In this document: positions 35,926 to 44,722 of the stretch, in pieces | Layout of the letters: each line of letters opens with the position of its first letter | Numbering within the stretch: the stretch's first letter is position 1 | Assembly (NCBI RefSeq): GCF_900168195.1 | Contig: NZ_FUYX01000003.1 | Location: 248,001-312,000 of the forward strand | DNA: 64,000 nt | Source: Allobosea thiooxidans | Lineage (GTDB): Bacteria; Pseudomonadota; Alphaproteobacteria; Rhizobiales; Beijerinckiaceae | Direction: 5' to 3' | The notes under the pieces: generated by a model | Seen by the model: the letters and a program-made list of their open reading frames with translations, nothing else | Databases searched by the model: none | What the model was told of the DNA's origin: nothing | Program-made: the position numbers and the translations under genes

Positions 35926-36900
35926 ATGACCGACTCCACGATTTCCCTCGGCCTGATCGGCGCCGGCATCATGGGCGAGCGCATGCTGCGCGCGGCGCTC
36001 GACCAGCCGGCAACGGCACTTCGCGTCTCCGGCATCTGGGACCCTTCCACTGATGCGATGGAGCGGATCGCGGCCGCGCTGCCGGCCGTGCCGCGCCAGC
36101 CCGACGCCGCTGCGCTGATCGCGGCGAGCGACTGCGTCTACATCGCCTCGCCGCCCTCCTCCCATCTCGGCCATGCGCGTGCCGCGCTCGCCGCCGGCAA
36201 GGCGGTGTTCTGCGAGAAGCCGCTCGCGGTCGATGTCGATGATGCCCGCGCCTTCGTCGCCGAGGCCGGCGCGCGCGGCGCGGTGAACTTTCCCTTCGCC
36301 TCCTCGCCGGCGGTGGCGCGGCTGCGCGAATGGATCGCCTCCGGCGCGGTCGGCACGCCGGAGCGCGTCTCAATCGAGGTCGCCTTCGCGACCTGGCCGC
36401 GCTCCTGGCAGGTCGATGCGGCCGGCTGGCTCGACCGCACGGCGCAGGGCGGCTTCACCCGCGAGGTCGTCTCGCATTTCCTGTTCCTGACCCGTCGCGT
36501 CGCCGGGCCCTTCGCCGGCCTTGCCGCCAAGGCCGTCTTCCCCGAGGCCGGGAAGAGCGAGCGCCGGATCGAGGCGACGCTCACGGCCGGCGCCCTGCCC
36601 GTCATCCTGACCGGCAGCGTCGGCTCAACGACGAAGGACGATCACAATGTCTGGACGCTGGAGGGCGACAAAGGCGCGGTGAGACTCTGCGACTGGTCGC
36701 GCGCCGAGCGCCGCCTTCCCGATGGCAGCTGGGAGGCCGATCCGGAGGCGCTCTCCCAGAACGAAGCACGCCCGCTGGCGCTGCGCCGCCAGCTTGAAGG
36801 CGTCGCCAGGCTGACGCGCGGCGAACCGCATCATCTCGCGACCTTGCGCGAAGCGTTCGATGTGCAGGACATCGTCGAGACGATCCTGAAGAGCGCCTGA
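35926..36900 (+). CDS. Gfo/Idh/MocA-family oxidoreductase
   Basis: A 324 aa NAD(P)-dependent sugar or polyol dehydrogenase. The N-terminal Rossmann fold has GLIGAGIMGERML at residues about 6-18, and the family motif CEKPLAVDVDDARAF lies near residue 95. The C-terminal alpha/beta domain follows with GGFTREVVSHFLFL. The opening MTDSTISLGLIG supports the start. It stands alone; substrate unknown. Confidence 0.9.
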   Translation: MTDSTISLGLIGAGIMGERMLRAALDQPATALRVSGIWDPSTDAMERIAAALPAVPRQPDAAALIAASDCVYIASPPSSHLGHARAALAAGKAVFCEKPLAVDVDDARAFVAEAGARGAVNFPFASSPAVARLREWIASGAVGTPERVSIEVAFATWPRSWQVDAAGWLDRTAQGGFTREVVSHFLFLTRRVAGPFAGLAAKAVFPEAGKSERRIEATLTAGALPVILTGSVGSTTKDDHNVWTLEGDKGAVRLCDWSRAERRLPDGSWEADPEALSQNEARPLALRRQLEGVARLTRGEPHHLATLREAFDVQDIVETILKSA

Positions 36901-37015
36901 GGCTCCAATCGATCCGGGCCGCATCTCGGCTCCACGCTGGAAGCTGCCCGGACAGCATCATTTTCAGGCAAAATGGGCAAAAGCCCGTCCTTCGAGATAT
37001 TTTTACTCTGCGACT

Positions 37016-37030
37016 CCGACAATACAGAAC
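37016..37030. promoter_or_regulatory. Shared sulfur-operon motif upstream of the ferredoxin-cysI operon
   Basis: CCGACAATACAGAAC. The same 15 bases with two A/T changes (CCGACAATTCAGTAC) lie in front of cysP at 41789-41803. It is 20 bases upstream of a plausible -35 box, the usual place for a LysR-type activator such as CysB. Confidence 0.5.
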
Positions 37031-37050
37031 AACACACTATCTGATGTGAA

Positions 37051-37080
37051 TTGAGCGACCGCCCGTCCATCGCGTAAAAT
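37051..37080 (+). promoter_or_regulatory. Candidate promoter of the ferredoxin-cysI-cysG operon
   Basis: TTGAGC at 37051-37056, an 18-base spacer, and TAAAAT at 37075-37080. It predicts transcription from about 37087, 28 bases before the GTG start. Confidence 0.5.
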
Positions 37081-37114
37081 CCCCGTTCGAAAGACCGAAC
37101 AGGGATGGGTTGTC

Positions 37115-37429
37115 GTGGCAGTTCTGAACGTCATCGATCGACAGGGCTTGAGCCATGAGCTGGAAGCCGTCGAAGGCTGGCGGATCATGGAAATCCTGCG
37201 CGACTACAAGGTCGGCATCGAGGGGGTCTGCGGCGGCTCCTGCGATTGCGGCACCTGCCATGTCATCGTCGCACAGGAATGGGCCGAGCGCCTACCCGAG
37301 CCGCGCGACGAGGAGATCGACGCGCTCGACGAGCTGCCGTTGATCGAGGCGACCTCGCGCCTCTCCTGCCAGATCATCTGGTCCGACCATCTCGACGGGC
37401 TGACGCTGACGCTCGCGGAGGCCGCCTGA
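37115..37429 (+). CDS. Adrenodoxin-type [2Fe-2S] ferredoxin at head of sulfite reductase operon
   Basis: A 104 aa soluble electron carrier. Cluster ligands Cys39, Cys45, Cys48 and Cys85 give C-x5-C-x2-C-x36-C, the adrenodoxin/Isc spacing; Cys43 is an additional cysteine. Translation starts at GTG 37115, with GGGATGGG upstream; no in-frame ATG gives a full domain. The stop overlaps the next start (ATGGCC at 37429). As first gene of the cysI operon, with no flavoprotein CysJ nearby, it is the likely electron donor for the sulfite reductase; that is inference. It could instead serve Fe-S assembly. Confidence 0.88.
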   Translation: MAVLNVIDRQGLSHELEAVEGWRIMEILRDYKVGIEGVCGGSCDCGTCHVIVAQEWAERLPEPRDEEIDALDELPLIEATSRLSCQIIWSDHLDGLTLTLAEAA

Positions 37430-37785
37430 TGGCCACCGCAGCAAAACGCGTTCCGTTGCCGGCGATCCTGCTCGCCAACGACCTGCTCGACGGCGACGTC
37501 GTCTTCGCCACGGCCGACGGCACCGGCGCGCTCGCCTGGACCCGCGATCCAGCGCCGGCCCTTGTCGCCAATGATGACGCGGCGGCCGAAAAGCTCGAAG
37601 CCTTCGCCGCCGCCGAACTCAGCGGCAACAAGGTCGTCGATGCCTATCTCGTCGATGTCGCCATCGAGAGCGGCAGCCCCGTGCCGCGCCATTTCCGCGA
37701 GCGCTTCAAGACGCTCGGCCCCAGCAATCGTCCCGATCTCGGCAAGCAGGCCGGTGAAGGCATCGCCGCCACGCCGAAGGGCTAG
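37429..37785 (+). CDS. DUF2849 protein of the cysI operon
   Basis: A 118 aa small protein of the DUF2849 family, which in alphaproteobacteria nearly always precedes cysI. Visible features are an opening VPLPAILLANDLLDGDVVFA and an alternating acidic/helical C-terminus ending in GKQAGEGIAATPKG. No catalytic motif is evident. The start overlaps the ferredoxin stop, and cysI begins four bases after its stop, so it is tightly coupled to sulfite reduction. Molecular role is not known. Confidence 0.85.
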   Translation: MATAAKRVPLPAILLANDLLDGDVVFATADGTGALAWTRDPAPALVANDDAAAEKLEAFAAAELSGNKVVDAYLVDVAIESGSPVPRHFRERFKTLGPSNRPDLGKQAGEGIAATPKG

Positions 37786-37788
37786 TTG

Positions 37789-39459
37789 ATGTATCGTTAC
37801 GACGAATTCGACGAGCGTTTCGTCCGGGAGCGGGTAGCGCAGTTCACCGACCAGGTGACGCGCCGGCTCGACGGCTCGCTGACCGAGGACGAGTTCAAGC
37901 CGCTCAGGCTCAAGAACGGCGTCTATCTCCAGCTCCACGCCTATATGCTGCGGATCGCCATCCCCTATGGTACGCTGAACTCACGCCAGCTGCGCCAGCT
38001 TGCCCTGATCGGCGAGAAATACGACCGCGGCTACGGCCATTTCACCACGCGCCAGAATCTGCAGTTCAACTGGCCGAAGCTGCGCGACGTGCCCGAAATT
38101 CTCGGGCTGCTCGCCGATGTCGAGATGCATTGCATCCAGACCTCCGGCAACTGCATCCGCAACGTCACGGCCGACCATTTCGCCGGCGTGGCGCAGGAAG
38201 AGATCGAGGACCCGCGTCCGACGGCCGAGCTGATCCGGCAATGGTCCTCGGCCCATCCCGAATTCAGCTACCTGCCGCGCAAGTTCAAGATCGCGGTGAC
38301 GGGCGCCGAAGCCGACCGGGCGGTGATCAAGGCGCACGATATCGGGCTCAGACTGCGCCGCCACCCCGATACGCATGAGACCTGCTACGAGGTCAGCGTC
38401 GGTGGCGGGCTCGGCCGCACGCCGATGATCGGCAAGGTCGTGCGCGACTATCTGCCGAAGAAGGACCTGCTCGCCTATCTCGAGGCGATCATGCGGGTCT
38501 ATAATCTCGAAGGCCGGCGCGACAACAAGTACAAGGCCCGGGTCAAGATCCTCGTCCACGAGATCGGTGCCGAGGAATTCACCCGCCGCGTCGAAGCCGA
38601 ATTCGCCCAGCTCGACGGCCCTTCGATCAATGCCGATCCGGAAGAGGTCGCGCGCATCGCGGCCTATTTCGCGCCGCCGCGCTACGAAACGCTGCCGGCC
38701 ATCAGCAACACGCTGGAAGCCGCAAGGGCCACGAACCCGGCCTTCGCCCGCTGGGTCGAGGTCAACACCGCGCCGCACAAGGCGCCGGGCTACACGGCGC
38801 TGACGGTCTCGCTGAAGCCGATCGGCCAGGCGCCGGGCGATGCGACCAGCGCGCAGATGCGCCTCGTCGCGGATCTCGCCGAGCGCTATTCCTTCGACGA
38901 ATTGCGCGTGACCCATGCGCAGAACCTCGTGCTGCCGCATGTGCGCCAGCGCGATCTCTTCGCGATCTGGCAAAAGCTCGGCGAGGCCGGGCTGGCGAGC
39001 GCCAATATCGGCCTCGTCACCGACATCATCTCCTGCCCCGGCCTCGATTATTGCGCGCTGGCGACGGCGCGCTCGATCCCGATCGCGCAGGCGATCCAGC
39101 AGCGTTTCGCCGACGAGGCCCGCCAGCGCGAGATCGGGCCGCTCGGCATCAAGATCTCCGGCTGCATCAATGCCTGCGGCCATCACCATGTCGGCCATAT
39201 CGGCATTCTCGGCCTGGAGAAGCGCGGCATCGAATCCTACCAGATCACGCTCGGCGGCGACGCCACCGAGAACGCGGCGATCGGCGAGATCCTCGGCCCC
39301 GGCCTCACCGCCGAGGAGGTGCCGGATGCGGTCGAGCGCATCGTCGCGGTCTATCTGACCGAGCGCAGCGAGGCCGAGAGCTTCATCGACACGATCCGCC
39401 GTATCGGCCTCGGGCCGTTCAAGGCCGCCTTCCAGGAGGTGACCCGTGCCGCTGCTTGA
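37789..39459 (+). CDS. cysI: Nitrite/sulfite reductase hemoprotein (CysI-like)
   Basis: A 556 aa siroheme and [4Fe-4S] enzyme that reduces sulfite to sulfide (six electrons) in cysteine synthesis. Cluster and siroheme ligands are C416-x5-C422 (SCPGLDYCALA) and C459-x3-C463 (GCINACGHHHVGH). Two Nir/Sir ferredoxin-like half domains are visible, with HFTTRQNLQFNW and DELRVTHAQNLVL. Neighbours are sulfur genes only, with siroheme synthase in the same operon, which supports sulfite over nitrite. The 14-base overlap with the DUF934 gene indicates coupled translation. Confidence 0.93.
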   Translation: MYRYDEFDERFVRERVAQFTDQVTRRLDGSLTEDEFKPLRLKNGVYLQLHAYMLRIAIPYGTLNSRQLRQLALIGEKYDRGYGHFTTRQNLQFNWPKLRDVPEILGLLADVEMHCIQTSGNCIRNVTADHFAGVAQEEIEDPRPTAELIRQWSSAHPEFSYLPRKFKIAVTGAEADRAVIKAHDIGLRLRRHPDTHETCYEVSVGGGLGRTPMIGKVVRDYLPKKDLLAYLEAIMRVYNLEGRRDNKYKARVKILVHEIGAEEFTRRVEAEFAQLDGPSINADPEEVARIAAYFAPPRYETLPAISNTLEAARATNPAFARWVEVNTAPHKAPGYTALTVSLKPIGQAPGDATSAQMRLVADLAERYSFDELRVTHAQNLVLPHVRQRDLFAIWQKLGEAGLASANIGLVTDIISCPGLDYCALATARSIPIAQAIQQRFADEARQREIGPLGIKISGCINACGHHHVGHIGILGLEKRGIESYQITLGGDATENAAIGEILGPGLTAEEVPDAVERIVAVYLTERSEAESFIDTIRRIGLGPFKAAFQEVTRAAA

Positions 39460-39976
39460 CCGGAACGGAAGCCGCGAGGACCGCTGGACCCGTAGCGAGG
39501 GAGCCGCGATCGGCAATATCCCGGCCGCGCTCGTGCCGTGGGAGGCTCTGACTGAAGCGCTTGAGGCGCTGGCGCCCGCGCAGCAGATCGGCGTGATCCT
39601 GCCTAATTCCGTGCCCTTCGCCGCGCTCGCGCCCTTCCTGCCGCAGCTTTCCCTCGTCGCCATCGCCTTTCCGGCCTATGCCGATGGGCGCGGCTTCAGT
39701 CTGGCCCGCCAGATCCGGCGCGCCGACTTCACGGGCGAAATCCGCGCCAGCGGCCCGCTGATCGCCGACCAGTTCGCCTATGCGCTCTCCTGCGGCTTCG
39801 ACACGATCGAACTGCCGGAGGCCAGCGCCGCCCGCCAACCGGTGCCGCAATGGCTGCATGCAAGGGAATCGTTCAGCGCCACCTATCAGCGCGGCTATGA
39901 GGCGACCGAACGGAACATTCTCGACCAGCGCCGGGCGGCGAAAGCCGCGGGCCGCCTCGCGGCGGAGCGAGCATGA
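39446..39976 (+). CDS. DUF934 protein (CysI-associated)
   Basis: A 176 aa protein of family DUF934, a constant partner of CysI in proteobacteria lacking CysJ. It starts with GTG at 39446 inside the end of cysI. The core AYADGRGFSLARQIRRADFT and the GEIRASGPLIADQFAY segment (about residues 75-105) are typical. Its role in sulfite reduction is not established. The stop overlaps the start of the small membrane protein gene (ATGA). Confidence 0.88.
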   Translation: MPLLDRNGSREDRWTRSEGAAIGNIPAALVPWEALTEALEALAPAQQIGVILPNSVPFAALAPFLPQLSLVAIAFPAYADGRGFSLARQIRRADFTGEIRASGPLIADQFAYALSCGFDTIELPEASAARQPVPQWLHARESFSATYQRGYEATERNILDQRRAAKAAGRLAAERA

Positions 39977-40224
39977 CGATCTCAACCGCCCCGCGAGGTC
40001 CGATCGGACGCCCCGGAACCGCCGCGGGCGTCGGCGAGGACGGCCCCAACGCCGAATTCGAGGCGCTGCTGCCGCGCCAACCCGGCAGCGAGGAGCGCGG
40101 GCGCTGGTTCGATCTTTGCTTTCGCCTTATCATTCTGGCACTGGCCGCGCTGTGGCTGCTCATGCCGCCGGCAGGCGGCGGGCGCGACGCGGCGGATGAG
40201 AAGGCTGTAGCGACGCCCCGATGA
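39973..40224 (+). CDS. Small single-pass membrane protein in the cys operon
   Basis: An 83 aa protein with a polar N-terminal half and one hydrophobic segment, FRLIILALAALWLLMPPAGG at about residues 50-69. No family recognised. It looks real because it joins both neighbours by four-base ATGA overlaps, at DUF934 (39973-39976) and at cysG (40221-40224). It might anchor a sulfite reductase component at the membrane, but nothing in the sequence proves this. Confidence 0.65.
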   Translation: MTISTAPRGPIGRPGTAAGVGEDGPNAEFEALLPRQPGSEERGRWFDLCFRLIILALAALWLLMPPAGGGRDAADEKAVATPR

Positions 40225-41678
40225 CCGATAGACAGCCCGAAACGACCGCAGCGCGCATCGAGCCGCTGGCGACGCTGCCGCTCTTCCACAAGCTGAGCGG
40301 CCGCAAGGTCGTGCTCGCCGGCGCGAGCGAGAGCGCGCTGTGGAAGGCCGAACTGCTGGCGGCGACCGGGGCCGAGCTCCACGTCTTCGCCGATGACGAG
40401 GCGGAGCTGTTCGAAGGGCTGGCGCAAGGCGAGGCCGGCGCTCATGTGCATGTCCACGGGCGAGCCTGGCAGGCGGACGATCTCACGGATGCGGCGATCG
40501 CCGTGGCCGATCTGGACGATTCCGACGCGGTCCGCGCCTTCGTCGCGGCGGCGCGGCAGGCGGGCGTGCCGGTCAACATCGTCGACAAGCCCGAGCATTG
40601 CGACTTCGCCTTCGGCGCATTGGTCAACCGTTCGCCGTTGATCGTCGCCGTCTCCACAGATGGCGCCGCGCCCGTCTTCGGGCAGGCGATCCGCACCAAG
40701 ATCGAGGCGTTGCTTCCGGCGGGGCTGAAGAACTGGGCGCAGGCCGCCGCCGACTGGCGCCCCTCGGTCCAGGCGCGCGAACTGCCCTTCGCACTGCGGC
40801 GCAGCTTCTGGGAGCTCTTCGCCGGCAGGGCGATGGCCGAGCCGGAGCGCACGCCGAACCTCGAGGATGAGACGGAGCTTTTCGCGAAGCTCTCCCGGAT
40901 CGAGTCCGCCCATGACGGCAAGGGCCGCGTCACGCTGGTGGGCGCCGGCCCGGGCGACCCGGAACTGCTGACGCTGAAGGCGATTCGGGCCCTGCAAAGC
41001 GCCGACATCATCCTCTATGACGACCTCGTCTCGCCCGGCGTGCTCGAACTGGCGCGGCGCGAGGCCAGGCGCATGCTGGTCGGCAAGACCGGCTATGGCC
41101 CTTCGGTGAAGCAGGACGACATCAATGCGCTGATCGTCTCGCTGGCCGGCCAAGGCAAGCATGTCGTGCGCCTGAAGGGCGGCGACCCCGGCATCTTCGG
41201 CCGCGCCGGCGAAGAGATCGAGGCCTGCCAGGCCGCGGGCATCCCGGTCGCGATCGTGCCGGGAATCTCGGCGGCACAGGGTGCCGCCGCCTCGCTCGGC
41301 CTGTCGCTGACCCATCGCGACCATGCGCGGCGGCTGCAGTTCGTCACCGGCCATTCGCGCAAGGGCGAACTGCCTGACGATCTCGACTGGCGCGCCATGG
41401 CCGACCCCGCCGCCTCGACCGTGATCTACATGGCGCGCGCTACCCTGCCCGGCTTCCGCGAACGCGCCGTCGCCGCCGGGCTCGACCCACGGACGCCGGC
41501 CGTCGCCGTGCTCGCCGCGACACGGCCGGACGAGGCGCGCGTCGCCGCGACCATCGCGACCCTGCCGGAGCGCCTGACGGAACTTTCGGCGAGCGGGCCG
41601 GTTCTGGTCCTGCTCGGCCATGCCTTCGGCGCCCTGCTGGCCAAGGACGAATCTGCCGCGGATCGTCGTCGGGCCTGA
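40221..41678 (+). CDS. cysG: Siroheme synthase (CysG, trifunctional)
   Basis: A 485 aa fusion that makes siroheme, the cofactor of CysI. Residues about 15-225 are the NAD-dependent precorrin-2 dehydrogenase/ferrochelatase part (FHKLSGRKVVLAGASESA, then NIVDKPEHCDFAFGALVNRS and STDGAAPVFGQAIR). Residues about 235-475 are the SAM uroporphyrinogen III methyltransferase, with VTLVGAGPGDPELLTLKA and VVRLKGGDPGIFGRAGEE. The glycine motif in the first domain is GASESA rather than the usual GGGxVA. It is the last gene of the operon that starts with the ferredoxin. Confidence 0.94.
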   Translation: MTDRQPETTAARIEPLATLPLFHKLSGRKVVLAGASESALWKAELLAATGAELHVFADDEAELFEGLAQGEAGAHVHVHGRAWQADDLTDAAIAVADLDDSDAVRAFVAAARQAGVPVNIVDKPEHCDFAFGALVNRSPLIVAVSTDGAAPVFGQAIRTKIEALLPAGLKNWAQAAADWRPSVQARELPFALRRSFWELFAGRAMAEPERTPNLEDETELFAKLSRIESAHDGKGRVTLVGAGPGDPELLTLKAIRALQSADIILYDDLVSPGVLELARREARRMLVGKTGYGPSVKQDDINALIVSLAGQGKHVVRLKGGDPGIFGRAGEEIEACQAAGIPVAIVPGISAAQGAAASLGLSLTHRDHARRLQFVTGHSRKGELPDDLDWRAMADPAASTVIYMARATLPGFRERAVAAGLDPRTPAVAVLAATRPDEARVAATIATLPERLTELSASGPVLVLLGHAFGALLAKDESAADRRRA

Positions 41679-41712
41679 TCGATGCCGCGCCTTCGCCAGA
41701 CTGCCGGAAAGC

Positions 41713-41744
41713 CGGTGCCGGAGATGTGTCTTCTCCGCCGGCAC
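41713..41744 (+). terminator. Inverted repeat after cysG
   Basis: GGTGCCGG and CCGGCACC with a 16-base loop, 35 bases after the cysG stop. A second small hairpin GGCGC-CTTATT-GCGCC follows at 41756-41771. There is no T-run; together they may end or attenuate the cysG transcript before cysP. Confidence 0.35.
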
Positions 41745-41788
41745 CCAAGTTTGGAAGGCGCTTATTGCGCCAGATCATTGAGACCAGG

Positions 41789-41803
41789 CCGACAATTCAG
41801 TAC
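41789..41803. promoter_or_regulatory. Shared sulfur-operon motif upstream of cysP
   Basis: CCGACAATTCAGTAC, 13 of 15 bases identical to 37016-37030. A second ATTCAG occurs 21 bases further (41816), two helical turns away. The element lies 71-85 bases before the cysP start. Confidence 0.5.
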
Positions 41804-41873
41804 GTTTCGTTTGTTATTCAGAACGGATCGAAGCTTCGACCAAGCCTCGCCGTGAACGCAACGGAGCCCCGAC

Positions 41874-42914
41874 ATGACGCGACCCGTGTTTCGCCGCCTC
41901 CTCCGGGCCGGACTGGTTCTGGGAGCCTTCAGCCTCTGCTTCGGCGTCGTCGCCGGAGCCCGCGCCCAGACCGAGCTCCTGAACGTATCCTACGACCCCA
42001 CCCGCGAGCTCTATCGCGAGATCAACGCGGCCTTCATCGCCGAGTGGAACGGGAAGAATCCGGACAAGAAAATCGCGACGATCCGCCAGTCGCATGGCGG
42101 CTCGGGCGCGCAGGCCCGCACCGTGATCGACGGGCTCAATGCCGATGTCGTGACGCTGGCGCTCGCCGGCGACATCGACGCCGTCGCCGAGCGCTCGAAG
42201 AAGCTGCCGCTCGACTGGCAGAAGCGCCTGCCGCACAATTCCTCGCCCTATACCTCGACGATCGTCTTCCTCGTCCGCAAGGGCAATCCGAAGGCGATCA
42301 AGGACTGGGGCGACCTGGTGAAGCCGGGCGTGCAGATCATCACGCCGAATCCGAAGACCTCGGGCGGGGCGCGCTGGAACTACCTCGCCGCCTGGGCCTA
42401 TGCCGAGAAGGCCTTCGACAAGGACGAGGCGAAGATCCGCGACTATATCGGCAAGCTGCTCGCCAATGTGCCGGTGCTCGACACCGGCGCGCGCGGCGCC
42501 ACCACCACCTTCACCCAGCGCGGCATCGGCGACGTCTTCCTGTCCTGGGAGAACGAGGCCTTCCTCGCCCTGAAGGAGTTCGGCGCCGACAAGTTCGACA
42601 TCGTGGTGCCGAGCCTGTCGATCCTGGCCGAGCCGCCGGTCGCGCTGGTCGATGCCAATGTCGACGCCAAGAAAACCCGCGAGCAGGCGCAGGCCTATCT
42701 CGAATTCCTCTATACGCCGAAGGCGCAGGCGATCATCGCCCGGAACTTCTACCGCCCGCGCAATCCTGAAGCCGCCGATTCGAAGGACATCGCCAATTTC
42801 CCGAAGGTCGAGCTGGTGACGATCGACGACGTCTTCGGCGGCTGGAAGAAGGCGCAGCCCACCCATTTCAGCGATGGCGGCACCTTCGACCAGCTCTACA
42901 AGCCGGCACGCTGA
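41874..42914 (+). CDS. cysP: Sulfate/thiosulfate-binding protein
   Basis: Periplasmic binding protein of the sulfate/thiosulfate importer, 346 aa. A signal peptide ends at GARAQT (about residue 31). Ligand-site regions typical of the family are [34 protein letters not shown] and [16 protein letters not shown]. Whether it is Sbp (sulfate) or CysP (thiosulfate) cannot be decided from sequence alone. It opens the cysP-cysT-cysW-cysA operon; cysT starts five bases after its stop. Confidence 0.94.
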   Translation: MTRPVFRRLLRAGLVLGAFSLCFGVVAGARAQTELLNVSYDPTRELYREINAAFIAEWNGKNPDKKIATIRQSHGGSGAQARTVIDGLNADVVTLALAGDIDAVAERSKKLPLDWQKRLPHNSSPYTSTIVFLVRKGNPKAIKDWGDLVKPGVQIITPNPKTSGGARWNYLAAWAYAEKAFDKDEAKIRDYIGKLLANVPVLDTGARGATTTFTQRGIGDVFLSWENEAFLALKEFGADKFDIVVPSLSILAEPPVALVDANVDAKKTREQAQAYLEFLYTPKAQAIIARNFYRPRNPEAADSKDIANFPKVELVTIDDVFGGWKKAQPTHFSDGGTFDQLYKPAR

Positions 42915-42918
42915 CCCC

Positions 42919-43815
42919 ATGACGAGCGCGACGACGCCCTTCCGCTGGCGTGAGCCGAGCATCCTGCCCGGCTTCGGGCTCGCGCTCGGCATCACCGTGA
43001 CGGCATTGTCGCTGATCGTGCTGATCCCGCTGGCCGCGCTCTTCCTCAAGGCCGCCAGCGCCGGCCCCGCCGATATCTGGGCGGTGGCAACCTCGCCGCG
43101 CACGCTCGCCGCGCTGAAGCTCTCCTTCACCGCGGCGCTGTTCGCCGCGCTGGTCAATGCCGTGTTCGGGCTGATCCTGGCCTGGGTCCTCGTGCGCTAC
43201 GACTTTCCCGGACGGCGGCTGATCGATGCGGCCGTCGACCTGCCTTTCGCCCTGCCGACGGCGGTGGCCGGCATCTCGCTCGCGGCGATCTATGCGCCGA
43301 ACGGCTGGGTCGGGTCGCTGCTCGCGCCGCTCGCCTTCAAGCTGAGCATCCCGTTCACCGATCTCTCCTTCGGCTTCGACGGCAAGGTCGCCTATACGCC
43401 TCTCGGCGTGATGGTGGCGCTGATCTTCATCGGCCTGCCCTTCGTGGTGCGCACCGTGCAGCCGGTGCTGGAGGAGCTGCAGAGCGACGTCGAGGAGGCG
43501 GCCGCGCTGCTCGGCGCCAGCCGCTTCCGGACGATCTTCCGGGTGATCCTGCCGCAGGTCCTGCCGGCGCTGCTGACCGGCTTCGTGCTCGCCTTCGCGC
43601 GGGCCGTCGGCGAGTACGGCTCGGTCATCTTCATCGCCGGCAACGTGCCGATGATCTCCGAAATCGCTCCGCTGCTGATCGTGATCCGGCTCGAGCAGTT
43701 CGACTATGCCGGCGCCGCCGTGGTGGCGACGATGATGCTGCTGATCTCCTTTGCCCTGATCCTCGCCGGCAACCTGATCCAGGCCCGCGCCCGCCGGAGG
43801 TTCGGCGATGTCTGA
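42919..43815 (+). CDS. cysT: Sulfate ABC transporter permease CysT
   Basis: First permease of the sulfate importer, 298 aa with about six helices. The start at 42919 gives MTSATTPFRWREPSILPGFG. The ATPase-contact EAA loop is EEAAALLGASRFRTIFRVIL (about residues 190-210), preceded by PFALPTAVAGISLAAIY. It overlaps cysW by eight bases. Confidence 0.94.
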   Translation: MTSATTPFRWREPSILPGFGLALGITVTALSLIVLIPLAALFLKAASAGPADIWAVATSPRTLAALKLSFTAALFAALVNAVFGLILAWVLVRYDFPGRRLIDAAVDLPFALPTAVAGISLAAIYAPNGWVGSLLAPLAFKLSIPFTDLSFGFDGKVAYTPLGVMVALIFIGLPFVVRTVQPVLEELQSDVEEAAALLGASRFRTIFRVILPQVLPALLTGFVLAFARAVGEYGSVIFIAGNVPMISEIAPLLIVIRLEQFDYAGAAVVATMMLLISFALILAGNLIQARARRRFGDV

Positions 43816-44698
43816 CGCGACCCTGCCCACTGTCTCCGCAGCGATGCCAGCGCGCAGTTCCGGCCGGGCGCGCGGCGAGAGCCTCGCCGTACAGATCGTG
43901 CTGATCGCGATTTCGCTCGCCTTCCTGCTGCTCTTCCTGCTGCTGCCGCTCGTCACCGTCTTCGTCGAGGCCGGCGCCAGAGGCTGGGAAGCCTATCGCG
44001 CCGCGATCACCGAGCCCGACGCGCTGGCGGCGATCCGCCTGACGCTGCTCGTCGCTGCGATCGCCGTGCCCTTCAACATCGTCGTCGGCATCGCGGCCGC
44101 CTGGGCGATCGCCAAGTTCGAATTCACAGGCAAGAACCTGCTGATCAGCCTGATCGACCTGCCCTTCTCGGTCTCGCCGGTGATCTCCGGGCTCGTCTTC
44201 GTGCTGCTCTTCGGCGCGCAGGGCTATTTCGGCCCCTGGCTGCAGGCGCACGACCTCAAGATCGTCTTCGCGCTGCCGGGGCTGATCCTGGCGACGGTCT
44301 TCGTCACCTTCCCCTTCGTGGCGCGCGAACTGATCCCGCACATGCAGTCGCTCGGCTCGGCCGACGAGGAAGCGGCACTGACGCTCGGCGCCTCGCCCTG
44401 GCGCGTGTTCTTCTCGGTGACGCTGCCGAACGTGAAATGGAGCCTGTTCTACGGCGTCCTGCTCTGCAACGCCCGCGCGATGGGCGAATTCGGTGCGGTG
44501 GCGGTCGTCTCCGGCAAGATCCGTGGCGTGACCAACACCATGCCGCTGCATATCGAGATCCTCTACAACGAGTACATGGGCGCGGCGGCTTTCGCGGTGG
44601 CTTCGCTGCTGGCGGGGCTGGCCCTCGTCACCCTCGTGCTCAAGACCCTGCTGGAATGGCGCTACGGCGATGTCATCGCCGCCAGCCGCCGCCACTGA
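43808..44698 (+). CDS. cysW: Sulfate ABC transporter permease CysW
   Basis: Second permease, 296 aa with six helices. The first 25 residues are cytoplasmic. The EAA loop is EEAALTLGASPWRVFFSVTL at about residues 187-206, and DLPFSVSPVISGLVFVLLFG is the conserved helix region. It overlaps cysT by eight bases and precedes cysA by 24. Confidence 0.94.
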   Translation: MSDATLPTVSAAMPARSSGRARGESLAVQIVLIAISLAFLLLFLLLPLVTVFVEAGARGWEAYRAAITEPDALAAIRLTLLVAAIAVPFNIVVGIAAAWAIAKFEFTGKNLLISLIDLPFSVSPVISGLVFVLLFGAQGYFGPWLQAHDLKIVFALPGLILATVFVTFPFVARELIPHMQSLGSADEEAALTLGASPWRVFFSVTLPNVKWSLFYGVLLCNARAMGEFGAVAVVSGKIRGVTNTMPLHIEILYNEYMGAAAFAVASLLAGLALVTLVLKTLLEWRYGDVIAASRRH

Positions 44699-44722
44699 CC
44701 CTGCGAACGAAGGAGCCGGGCC

